Shown: in pieces, positions 39,401-47,400 of the stretch
How the letters are laid out: each line of letters starts with the position of its first letter
How positions within the stretch are numbered: the stretch's first letter is position 1
From: Pirellulaceae bacterium
GTDB taxonomy: Bacteria > Planctomycetota > Planctomycetia > Pirellulales > Pirellulaceae
Length of the DNA: 64,000 bases
Direction: 5' to 3'
Assembly (NCBI GenBank): GCA_023382975.1
Contig: JAHDXO010000007.1
Coordinates: 44,142 to 108,141 of the forward strand
Translations under genes and position numbers: made by a program
The notes under the pieces: generated by a model
What the model was told of the DNA's origin: nothing
Database searches by the model: none
The model's input: only the letters and a program-made list of their open reading frames with translations

Positions 39401-39589
39401 ACCGGGATCGATCCGGCCAGAAATCTGCAGATCATGCGTGGCGGTGGCTGGGACCATTTCGCCAATCAATGCCGCTCGGCCAACCGCGAACGAGCCGCAT
39501 GGCGGTGGGCCGCGGGCAGTTCGGGCCTCCGCGCGGCCCTGGTCCAGCAAGCGACATCGCCCGCGACTTCGCCCGCTTCCACCCGCTGA
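36407..39589 (+). CDS. Pseudokinase - Ser/Thr kinase - coiled coil - TM - SUMF1 fusion protein
   Basis: 1060 residues, GTG start. Residues ~1-190 look like a degenerate kinase C-lobe: LARWHAQGRLHRSIGLQTVL has HRS where HRD is expected, and IYQAGVLLYRLLTGT follows. A full Hanks kinase follows at ~237-510: GRIGRGGMGDVF, catalytic K267 in AIKVL, HRDIKPANIL at 359-368, metal-binding D380 in GDFGLV, APE-region LSPEQGRG. Residues ~590-720 are a Gln/Glu-rich coiled coil, then one membrane helix near 740 (GVAAGLILVLLSAFLLSG). The C-terminal ~250 residues are an FGE-sulfatase (SUMF1)-type domain: IPPGKFRMGS, LPTEAQWEQACRAG, GNVWEWCADG, IMRGGGWDH. The SUMF1-like module probably senses a ligand outside the cell rather than making formylglycine. 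Immediately follows pspA (6 bp). Confidence 0.92.
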   Translation: MASSIAAQRIHATLQQVLEDRGPLTADQALAILRQVTEELARWHAQGRLHRSIGLQTVLSTGEGRVHLAPSPAIRSFGGPDIDEEACSWELQTERVVQVPDSLQAARAALADAGIELDPRRIDIYQAGVLLYRLLTGTSVTEYLRSPLSKSQLPPGLRTLVDGCLDSGAGGFASAEELSAALAERLGPSGMLPPQAADDSDTSPSLAGDEKRPDTSCGPAPREPAESAPLPFTKLAHYEIVGRIGRGGMGDVFRGYERELHREVAIKVLPDTFADDPDFVRRFRAEAAVAARIAHPNIVHVYFIGEDAGHLFFAMQYVAGRSLADLLAQRPQLEVDEAITIITQVLSGLAAAHAQGVVHRDIKPANILLDAANRRALLGDFGLVKRVSSGENKTATGVIMGTVDYLSPEQGRGKPVDARSDLYSVGVLLYRMLSGRLPFTADSATAMIFQHVYEPPVPLTQVSPNTPAPLAEIVSRLLAKRPEDRYQTADDVRAALLEFAATRMPAGESPTPARDKSVAAPATPEVLSDVQSDAGEPPAAAGPRTAIIRDLAVEDLPRWPAAVALSRVDGWWPRVRDRMLASFQARAPRLAERWLTTQQHVDGAVAVYEERYAAVNQLVGEAEAVLRDLSVQAACNLQAAQQAERRAEQASGPESAAAAQREQRESQQAAEELLALKAEQEQELQGLRGTQRELGSRLQQLRSQRAILAARLQTAQAEARTHGGGQAAHWRQRPVWAGVAAGLILVLLSAFLLSGSWSPTGEPVSVPPAGVYGPLPDPRNVVAEVAGSQQAEWARRIGRPVRFQNRLGIEMLLIPPGKFRMGSPTTEPGHQPDEQQAEVTLTKPFYLGRTEITQQQWEAVMGTRPWQGHTGVTEGPSYPADHVSWLEAVEFCRRLTEQEREAGQLPEGWVYRLPTEAQWEQACRAGTETPFYFGTDIGLLSDHAWYHENTKGQGLMSAQPVGMKQPNAFGLHDMYGNVWEWCADGFRPVLPGGTDPEATGIDPARNLQIMRGGGWDHFANQCRSANRERAAWRWAAGSSGLRAALVQQATSPATSPASTR

Positions 39590-39805
39590 ATGCTTGGGGA
39601 CTCGGTGACACAGCAAGCAAGTCGTACCCAATAGTGCGACATTCGCGGGTGCCCCCAGCCTCACTCTACCTCGGGCTGACATGTTTCGCCCCGTTGGGCA
39701 AGGAACCGCGTTGCGAGCGCCAATTCCGGATGGACGCCAATTTCTCTGCGGCTTTTCTCCTCGGCCCGCCGGCGCGGTATACTGGCGTCTTTGGAGGAGC
39801 CTACG

Positions 39806-41656
39806 ATGAAGCGATTCGCTTGCTTGGCGGCCGTTGCGGGATGGGCGTTTGCTGTCCTCGGCCCTGTTGTTTTTGTGTCCGGTCAGCCCGTTGCGGAGCG
39901 GAATATCCCCGGTTTTGCGGTCGAACCGCCTCAGGATCGCATCGAACCGGGACGGTTCGTGATCGACCCGCCCACGATCGAAAACCTGGGCTTTCGCTGG
40001 TACGTCGCTGGCGACAGCAACCGCAATGCGTCCGTTCGGGTCTCGTACCGCGAAGAAGGCCAAACGGATTGGCGCAACGCGCTGCCGATGCTGCGAGTCC
40101 ACCACGAGGTGGCCAATCAGGACTACGAACCCTATCGGACCGGCAATCTGTTCGCCGGCAGCGTGCTGTTCCTGAAGCCCGGCACGCGGTACGAAGTCCG
40201 CTTCGCGATGGACGATCCGGACGGCGGCGCGCCGCCGCCCAAGCAGGTAACCGTGGCGACGCGCCCCGTGCCGGAGGCTCGGCAGCAGGGCCGCCCGATA
40301 CACGTCTATGCAACGGCGCCGGTTTCCGGACTGCCCGCCGGTGCGATCGTCGGCTTGCAGCCCGCGTTGAACGCCGCAGAGGCGGGGGACATCTTGCTGC
40401 TCCATGCCGGAACGTACACGGGACGGTTCGCCGCCGCGCTGAAGGGCGAAGCCGACCAGCCGATCGTGCTGCGGCCGGCCGGCGATGGCGAGGTCGTGCT
40501 GCAGGGCGAAGGCCATCAGGCGGATCTGCTGGACTTGAACGGCTCCCGTCATGTCCATCTGGAGAATCTGTCGCTGCGGCATGCGCGGACGGCGATCCGA
40601 GTTGGCAAGCGAGGCGAGGCCGGCGCGGCGGGCTTCGTCGTGCGGCGGTGCAAGTTCGACGACGTGATCTCGGGGATCGTCACTTCGTCCGAAAACGCGC
40701 GAGACTGGTACTTGGCGGACAATGAACTGACGGGCATCAATCCCACGTGGTATCCGCGACCGGGCGACAACAAGTACATGGAGCCGTCGCATACCGGCAT
40801 CAATGTCTACGGCCAGGGCATCGTCGTCTGTCACAATCGCATCGAGCGTTTCAGCGACGCGCTGGCCGTGAACAATTTCGGCCCGCCGGTCGACGACATC
40901 GAACGGCATGGTGTGGCCATCGACTTCTACGGCAACGATCTCTCGTTCGCCCAGGACGACTGCCTGGAGACCGATTACGGCTGTCACAACATCCGCGTGT
41001 ACCGGAACCGCGGCTACAACGCCCACACCGGCTTGTCGGTCCAGCCCAGCTACGGCGGCCCGATCTACCTGATCCGCAACGAGTTGTTTGGAATCACCGC
41101 GTTGCCGTTCAAGCTGCACAACTACTGCACCGGCATGGTGGTGTACCACAACACGAGCTGTTGCGCCGGCGATGGCTTCATGAGTTTCAACCGCTGGCAG
41201 AACGGCCACTTCCGCAACAATCTGATCCTGGGCGGCGAGCCCGACGTGGACTCGCGCGGCAACGTCTCCAACCGGCGAGCGATCAGCACCGGAACGATCA
41301 GCGCGTATTCGACGTTGGACTACAACGGCTACCGGCGCAACGGCCCGGGACGATTCATTCAGTGGTACGACGGTCAGAAACAGGCGAGTTACGAGTCTCT
41401 GGAGGAGTTCGCCGCAGGAGCCGGACACGAAAGGCACGGCGTGATGGTCGACTACGACGGTTTTGTTCGAGCCGCCCCGCCCGAGCGTGGAAAGACCACG
41501 GAACCGGATCAATGGGATCTTCGCCTGCAGCCCGGAACGCCGGCCGTGGATCGCGGTTGCATGCTAGCAACCGTAAACGACGGCTACGCGGGGGCCGCGC
41601 CCGATTTGGGCTGTTACGAACTGGGCGAAGAGCCGTTCGCCTACGGCCCGCGATAG
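39806..41656 (+). CDS. Secreted right-handed beta-helix protein
   Basis: Signal peptide (AAVAGWAFAVLGPVVFVSG), an N-terminal Fn3-like or beta-sandwich segment (VRVSYREEGQTDWRNALP, FLKPGTRYEVRFAMDDPDG), then a parallel beta-helix from about residue 180: LQPALNAAEAGDILLLHAG, HVHLENLSLRHARTAIRV, NIRVYRNRGYNAHTGLSV, FRNNLILGGEPD. It ends with the LQPGTPAVDRG and DLGCYE motifs common in these proteins. Likely binds or cleaves a polysaccharide outside the cell. GGAGGAG lies before the ATG at 39806, preferred over the TTG at 39791. Pieces of its 3' half recur at 44016-44114. Confidence 0.83.
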   Translation: MKRFACLAAVAGWAFAVLGPVVFVSGQPVAERNIPGFAVEPPQDRIEPGRFVIDPPTIENLGFRWYVAGDSNRNASVRVSYREEGQTDWRNALPMLRVHHEVANQDYEPYRTGNLFAGSVLFLKPGTRYEVRFAMDDPDGGAPPPKQVTVATRPVPEARQQGRPIHVYATAPVSGLPAGAIVGLQPALNAAEAGDILLLHAGTYTGRFAAALKGEADQPIVLRPAGDGEVVLQGEGHQADLLDLNGSRHVHLENLSLRHARTAIRVGKRGEAGAAGFVVRRCKFDDVISGIVTSSENARDWYLADNELTGINPTWYPRPGDNKYMEPSHTGINVYGQGIVVCHNRIERFSDALAVNNFGPPVDDIERHGVAIDFYGNDLSFAQDDCLETDYGCHNIRVYRNRGYNAHTGLSVQPSYGGPIYLIRNELFGITALPFKLHNYCTGMVVYHNTSCCAGDGFMSFNRWQNGHFRNNLILGGEPDVDSRGNVSNRRAISTGTISAYSTLDYNGYRRNGPGRFIQWYDGQKQASYESLEEFAAGAGHERHGVMVDYDGFVRAAPPERGKTTEPDQWDLRLQPGTPAVDRGCMLATVNDGYAGAAPDLGCYELGEEPFAYGPR

Positions 41657-41694
41657 GATCAACCCGGATTTTTCGCGAAGTGCTCCGCGGGGCC

Positions 41695-41749
41695 GTAGTA
41701 CAGGCTGCCAGCCTGTATTTGGGAAACACAGGCAAGCTGCCTGTGCTAC
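41695..41749. repeat. Double hairpin REP-like repeat
   Basis: Two short palindromes, CAGGCTGCCAGCCTG (41701-41715) and CACAGGCAAGCTGCCTGTG (41728-41746), bounded by GTAG at the left and CTAC at the right, so the whole is also an inverted pair. It lies just 3' of the beta-helix gene and 5' of a RAYT-like remnant. Confidence 0.7.
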
Positions 41750-41779
41750 AACGCGCCCCCGTGAATAATCCGGGTCAAG

Positions 41780-42034
41780 TCACCCGTGACCGAGTTCACG
41801 AGAGTTCGGACGAGGCTGCTTCGCGCGACTTGCTGTGCGACTGGCCAATACGGTGTCCGCGCGACTGGCTGGCCCGGCTGAATCGCGCCGAGACCTACGC
41901 AGAGTTCGAGAAACTGCGGCGATCGCCGCAGCAGGGTAGGCGTTCGATGGACGGCTCTGCCATTTCCCGAACAGCTCGGCGGCGCAGCCCCGGTCTTCGG
42001 GCACATGCCGGGCAAGGTCAAGTCGCCCGGCTTG
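41780..42034 (+). pseudogene. C-terminal remnant of a REP-associated tyrosine transposase (RAYT)
   Basis: The plus-strand frame reads SRDLLCDWPIRCPRDWLARLN and then AETYAEFEKLRRSPQQGR and ISRTARR. This is the order of the conserved RAYT tail (a WP / P-DWL--N / E-E---LRRS---GR / W--RTA-RLGLEST pattern). The N-terminal HUH nuclease part is absent and the last motif is corrupted. No start codon or RBS. It sits beside a double-hairpin repeat of the kind such enzymes mobilise. Recognition is by motif memory only, so moderate certainty. Confidence 0.5.
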
Positions 42035-42064
42035 GGCGGTCTATGATGTCCTTGCGGCGCGTGC

Positions 42065-43480
42065 CTACTGATCGTCGGGAGTTTGGGACTCGCGAGGCGT
42101 GGGCATCAGGGCACTGGTCTCCTGGAGCCAGCGGCCGAGTTGCTCGTCGAGCTTCGCAGCCAGTTCCGGCTTCTCGGCGGCCAGATTCTTCGTCTCGCCC
42201 ACGTCGTCGGCAAGGTCGTACATTTCGACCGAAGCATCGTCGTAACGGCGGATCAGCTTGTACCGGCCGGATCGGATCGCGCCGCCCGGACGGTTGGAGC
42301 GGTGCCAGGCGTAGTGCGGGTAGTGGAAGAAGAGCGGAGCGCGATCCAGCTTCTTCCCTTCCAGGAGCGGGCGCAGCGAGGTGCCGTCGAGCGATTCGCC
42401 CGGACCGAGCGGGGCCTGGGCCGCGTCGAGAATGGTGGCCGCAAGGTCCATGCTGATGACCGGCGTGTGGTCGACGGCACCGGGAGCGACCGGCCTGGCC
42501 GGCGCAACCACCTGCGGCCAGCGGATGATCAGCGGAACACGGATGCCGCCTTCGTACAGGTCCCCCTTGCCGCTGCGCAGCGGTCGGTTGTCGGTCGCGC
42601 CCTCCCAGCCACCGTTATCGCTGGTGAAGAGGACCAGGGTTCTGGCCGCGAGGCCCAGTCGATCGATTGCTTCAAGCACCGTGCCGATCGCGCGATCGGT
42701 GGCCTCGATCTGCGCCCCGTAGACCGGATTCTTCAGGCCCGGCCCCTCCTTGCCACGGTATCTGGCGACGAGTTCTTCCGGGGCCTCAAAGGGGTAGTGC
42801 GGGTTGTAGGTCCACAGGCAGACGAACATCGGCTCGTGGCGGTGGGCTGTTATGAAGGAGACCGTTTCCGCCGCAAGGCGATCGGTCAGGTATTCGCCTT
42901 CCTTGCGGAGCCGGATGGCCGGGATACGATACGGATCGAAATACGTGGGCGGGCCGCCCAGGCCGCAGCCGCCGACGTTAACGTCGAACCCCTGGTGCTC
43001 CGGCCAGAAAGCGGGGCCGCCCGCGGCCGGATCCTTTGAATCCCGGTCCCCGGAAAGGTGCCACTTGCCGAAGAAGCCTGTCGCGTAGCCGGCCGCCTTC
43101 AGGCGATCCGCGAGTGTGATGGTTTCCAGCGGCAGCACGTGTTCGGCGGCGGGCGGCTGCACCGGCCGATCCTTGGGCCAGAACACCGGGCCATCCTTCC
43201 CGTGCTGCGTGATGCGAAGACGCGCCGGCGCCTGCCCCGTGATGATCGCTCCGCGAGTCGGCGAGCAGACGGGCGATGCGGAATAGGCATCGGTGAAGCG
43301 GACTCCCTGCCGGGCAAGCCGATCCAGCGCCGGCGTCGTCAGGCGATCGTTCCCCTGGCAGCCGAGATCCCGCCATCCCATGTCGTCGGTCATCAGCAGC
43401 ACGACGTTCACCGGCGGCGCGGCAGCCGGGCCGGCTACCGCCAGGAGAAGCATGCCGAGGAAGGTTGTTGCTACGCTCAC
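42065..43480 (-). CDS. Type I (formylglycine) sulfatase, secreted
   Basis: 471 residues. A signal peptide (TTFLGMLLLAVAGPAAA) precedes VVLLMTDDMGWRDLG with the calcium-binding aspartates. The formylglycine motif is C72-S-P-T-R, followed by GAIITGQ; GYATGFFGKWHLSG and LFTSDNGG complete the active site. Predicted extracytoplasmic hydrolysis of sulfate esters on polysaccharides; it needs a formylglycine-generating enzyme elsewhere. The start is the GTG at 43480, with AGGAGAG seven bases upstream; the ORF continues further up but is a truncated vapC. GTG overlaps the vapC stop as GTGA. Confidence 0.92.
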   Translation of the reverse strand: MSVATTFLGMLLLAVAGPAAAPPVNVVLLMTDDMGWRDLGCQGNDRLTTPALDRLARQGVRFTDAYSASPVCSPTRGAIITGQAPARLRITQHGKDGPVFWPKDRPVQPPAAEHVLPLETITLADRLKAAGYATGFFGKWHLSGDRDSKDPAAGGPAFWPEHQGFDVNVGGCGLGGPPTYFDPYRIPAIRLRKEGEYLTDRLAAETVSFITAHRHEPMFVCLWTYNPHYPFEAPEELVARYRGKEGPGLKNPVYGAQIEATDRAIGTVLEAIDRLGLAARTLVLFTSDNGGWEGATDNRPLRSGKGDLYEGGIRVPLIIRWPQVVAPARPVAPGAVDHTPVISMDLAATILDAAQAPLGPGESLDGTSLRPLLEGKKLDRAPLFFHYPHYAWHRSNRPGGAIRSGRYKLIRRYDDASVEMYDLADDVGETKNLAAEKPELAAKLDEQLGRWLQETSALMPTPRESQTPDDQ

Positions 43481-43671
43481 GGCACTCTCCTGTTTGCCCG
43501 ATGCTTCGACGGCGCGCGAGGAACCTCGCCGTCGTAGCACAACTCGGCGACCACGACGGAACAAAGTCGAAGTTCGCGGGGGCTGCACGACTGAAACCGA
43601 GCCACTACGCCTGCGTTCCGATTGCGCAAGCACTCGACGCACGCGTTGGTGTCCAATAGGTAGGCGGTCAC
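43477..43671 (-). pseudogene. Truncated VapC-type PIN toxin (N-terminal half only)
   Basis: Begins TAYLLDTNACVECLRNRN with the first catalytic Asp, then LRLCSVVVAELCY with the catalytic Glu, but the reading frame ends after 64 codons, while VapC toxins have about 130. The second half, with the remaining acidic residues, is missing, replaced by the sulfatase gene. It begins at a GTG overlapping the antitoxin stop (GTGA). Almost certainly inactive. Confidence 0.75.
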
Positions 43672-43904
43672 AGTGGCTCGCGATGCTCAAAGGAGCCTTC
43701 GGATTCACACACAAAATCGCCTTGCCATTTGCCGATCATCGAGTGCAGGTAACCGGGAGGCCATTCCCCTGCGGTCCGCGATTCCGCCGGCTGTTCGTCG
43801 AGGATCACCAGGACGTGATAGGTGCATCCGACCTTGTCGACCGGGATTTCCAGCCGCAATTTGCCATCCGGCCCCGCCTGTTGTGATGTCTGAATCGTCT
43901 TCAT
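43668..43904 (-). CDS. VapB-like antitoxin
   Basis: 78 residues: MKTIQTSQQAGPDGKLRLEI is the typical short N-terminal beta module, followed by VLVILDEQPA and the EWPPGYLHSMIGKWQGD tail that in relatives wraps the toxin. Overlaps the toxin start by four bases (GTGA). Antitoxin intact, toxin broken. Start ATG at 43904. Confidence 0.75.
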   Translation of the reverse strand: MKTIQTSQQAGPDGKLRLEIPVDKVGCTYHVLVILDEQPAESRTAGEWPPGYLHSMIGKWQGDFVCESEGSFEHREPL

Positions 43905-44015
43905 CTCGGCCTCAGGAATCGACCGCTCATTGCTCTCCGGCGCCAAAGAACCTCCTCTTCGGAGGCATCCACCGTATTATCGGCGACGAGGGGACCAGGC
44001 ACAAGTGCCAAGCAA

Positions 44016-44114
44016 CTACAACGCCCACACCGGCTTGTCGGTCCAGCCCAACTACGGCGGCCCGGATCGTCAGCCGCGGACCGTGGTTGCGTGCTAGCTT
44101 GCGGCCCGCGATAG
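44016..44114 (+). pseudogene. Deletion-ridden copy of the beta-helix gene 3' end
   Basis: 44016-44064 matches 41014-41062 of the beta-helix gene at 48 of 49 bases. 44080-44098 matches 41550-41568 (16 of 19), and 44103-44114 matches the gene's last 12 bases 41645-41656 exactly, including the TAG. The three pieces keep their order, so this is a copy of the 3' half with two large internal deletions. Confidence 0.7.
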
Positions 44115-44118
44115 ACCC

Positions 44119-44328
44119 GTAGCCGAATTCGTGAGAATTCGGACGGTACGCTTCGGCCGGTCGCTGACCGAGCCACCCGGCCGACCGAAGGCATCCAATA
44201 TCGCGGGAGACCTGCGGTCGGCGGCTTCGGCGCTCTTCGGAGAACCTCGACAAGAATTCCCGTTTGCGCGCCGGCGCTGTAGCGGTAGAATCTAACGGAG
44301 CCTTCCGAATTCTCGCGAATTCGGCTAC
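44119..44328. repeat. EcoRI-core palindrome arms, copy 2, enclosing another dispersed repeat
   Basis: The left arm GTAGCCGAATTCGTGAGAAT (44119-) and right arm ending CGAATTCGGCTAC (to 44328) are far apart here. Between them, about 44164-44250, lies a second repeat starting CTGACCGAGCCAC that recurs near 52767-52860. The whole 43905-44435 gap contains no intact gene. Confidence 0.75.
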
Positions 44329-44435
44329 GAGTTCACCGCAAGAAGTAAGACATTGGCGATTGACCCGCGGATGCTTGTCTCTCCGGCCTTGGTCCGAAGA
44401 ACACAATCCCCCCTTATTTTCATCCTGAGTACCTG

Positions 44436-47400
44436 ATGCCAAACCATCCTGACGTGACCACCCAACCGATTGCCATCGTGGGAATCGGCTGCCGTTTTCC
44501 CCGAGCGAACAACCTTGACGAGTACTGGAACCTGTTGCGAGGCGGAATCGACGCGATCCGCGAAGTGCCGCGGGACCGTTGGGACGTCGACGCCTTCTTC
44601 GATCCCAATCCGGGTGTGCCGGGCAGGATGTACACCCGCTGGGGTGGGTTTCTAGACGGCGTGGATCAGTTCGACCCGACTTTTTTCGGCATCGCCGTGC
44701 GCGAGGCACAAAGGATCGACCCGCAGCAACGATTGATGCTCGAAGTGGCGTGGGAGTCGCTGGAGAACGCCTGCATTCCGCCGGACAGCCTGTCGGGGAC
44801 CGCGACCGGCGTTTTCGTCGGGATCAGCAACAGCGACTATCGCCTGCTGTACAAGGACTTGATGGAGATCGACGCCTACGTGGCCACGGGCACGTGCTTG
44901 TGCATCGCCGCGAATCGCTTGTCGTACCTGCTGAACCTGCGCGGTCCGAGCATGGCGATCGACACGGCGTGCTCTTCGTCGCTGGTGGCCGTGCACTTGG
45001 CCTGTCAGAGTCTTCGGCAGGGGGAATCGGACGTGTGCTTGGCGGGCGGCGTGAATCTGATCGTGTCGCCCGAAGGGACAATCGCCTTGTCGCAGGCCCG
45101 CATGATGGCCCCCGACGGGCACTGCAAGACGTTCGATGCCGCGGCCGATGGTTACGTCCGCGGCGAGGGCTGCGGAATGCTTGTCCTGAAGCGGCTGTCG
45201 GATGCGATCCGCGACGGCAGTCCGATTCTGGCCGTGATTCCCGGTTCGGCCGTCGCGCAGGACGGGCTGACCAACGGCCTGACGGCTCCGAACGGTCCGG
45301 CGCAACAGGCCGTCATCCGCCGAGCGTTGGCGGATGCGGGACGCCAACCGCATGAGGTCAGCTTCACCGAGACCCACGGCACAGGAACCGCGTTGGGCGA
45401 TCCGATCGAAGTCCGCTCGTTACGTAACGTATTGATGACCGATCGTCCGGCCGACCGGCCTTGTTGGCTGGGTGCCGTGAAGACGAACATCGGACATCTG
45501 GAAGCAGCCGCTGGCGTCGCCGGGCTGATCAAGCTGGTTCTTTCGCTGCAACACCAGCAGATCCCGCCCAATTTGAACTTTCAGAAGCTGAATCCGTACA
45601 TCTCGCTCGACGGGACGACGTTCGAGTTGCCGACGCAGTGCGTTGCTTGGCCCAGCGGCGACCAGCCGCGTGTGGCGGGCATCAGCTCGTTCGGGTTCGG
45701 CGGCACGAACTGCCACCTGATCGTCGAGGAGGCGCCGCGACAACCGACCGCGGACACTCGGCGGGCACCGTCGCCTCACCTGCTGGTGTTGACGGCCAAG
45801 ACGCAAGAGGGCTTGTCCGAGGTGACTCGCACGTTCGATCGCTTCCTGGCCGGCAAGTCGGACAGCGAGTTGGACGAGATCTGCTTCACCGCCGCCACGG
45901 GACGAACGCACTTCGACTATCGCGCGACGGTGTCGGGCCGCTCCTGCGACGAATTGCGAAATGGTTTGCAGGCATTTTCCGCCGCGGGCCAAGTCGAACC
46001 AGTGCTGCGCAAGAGCGGCAAGAAGCGTGCGGTGAAGATCGCCTTTTTGTTCACCGGACAAGGCTCGCAGTTGGTTGGCATGGGACGCCAGTTGTATGAC
46101 AGCCAGCCGCTGTTCCGCGAGACGTTGGACCGCTGCGATGAACTCTTGAAACCGCTGCTGGCTCAGCCGTTGCTGTCGGTCATCTACCCGTCCGCGGGCC
46201 AGACCTCGCCGCTGGACGAGACCGCGTACACCCAACCAGCGTTGTTTGCGTTCGAGGTTGCGTTGGCTCGACTCTGGCAATCGTGGGGCATCGAGCCGAG
46301 CATGGCGGCGGGGCACAGCGTCGGCGAGTACGTCGCGTGCTGTCTGGCCGGCGTGTTCAGCTTGGAGGATGCCCTGCGATTGGTCGCTGCCCGCGCGCGG
46401 CTGATGCAGGCCTTGCCAACCGGCGGACAGATGGTTGCCGTGTCGGCCGACGAACGGCGAGTCGCCGGCGCGTTGGCCGGACTGGAGGACCATATCTCGA
46501 TCGCCGCAGTCAACGCGCCGCAGCAGACCGTGATTTCGGGCGCCGGGCCCGCCGTGGACCAGGTCATCCAGCGGTTGGCGGCCGAAGGCATCAAGTCGAA
46601 GCGGTTGACGGTGTCGCACGCCTTCCATTCGCCGCTGATGGATCCGATGCTGGCCGAGTTCGAGCAAGTCGTCGCCGGCGTGGCCCTGTCGCCGCCGCGG
46701 TTCCCTGTGATCTCCAATGTTTCGGGGCAGGTCGCCGGTCCGGAAATCGCCGAGTCCGGCTACTGGTGCCGCCACATCCGGCAAGCGGTACGTTTCGCGG
46801 ACAGCATCACGACGCTCGCCGGACTTGATCCAGACGCCTTCCTGGAAGTCGGACCGCAGCCGATCCTCAGCGCCTTGGGCCGCGCCTGCCTGCCCGCCGC
46901 CAAGCAACCGTGGCTGCCCAGTCTTCGCGCCCGGCAAGACGACGAACAGACTCTCCAAGCTTCGCTGGGCACGCTGTTCGGCATGGGCGCCGACGTGGAC
47001 TGGTCGCAGTTCCACGCCTTGGGCCACCGGCGCAAGGTCGTGCTGCCCACCTATCCGTTCCAGCACCAGTCGTGCTGGCACGAGTTCGCGGTCGGGGTGG
47101 GGCAATGGGGCAAATCCAGTCCGAGCGAGGAGTCGGGGCAACGGTCCGTTCATCCGCTCGTCGGACGTCGCCTGGACGTGGCCGGCAAGGAGGCCGTCTT
47201 CCAAGCCGTGTTGCGGCCCGATTCGCCCGGTTATCTGAACGACCACCGCGTGTGGGAGGCCGTGGTCGTGCCGGCTGCGGCGCTGGCCGAGTTGGCTTTG
47301 GCCGCCGGCGTCCAGTATTTCCAGGACGAGGCGGTGGCGGTCGAGGATCTGTTCATTCAACAGGCGATGGTTCTGCCGCCGGCCGAGGCGCGGCACGTGC

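Noticed and set aside
36407..39589. Active formylglycine-generating enzyme for the nearby sulfatase
   Set aside because: SUMF1-like domains fused to kinases are usually binding modules; I could not identify the copper-binding cysteine pair needed for catalysis.
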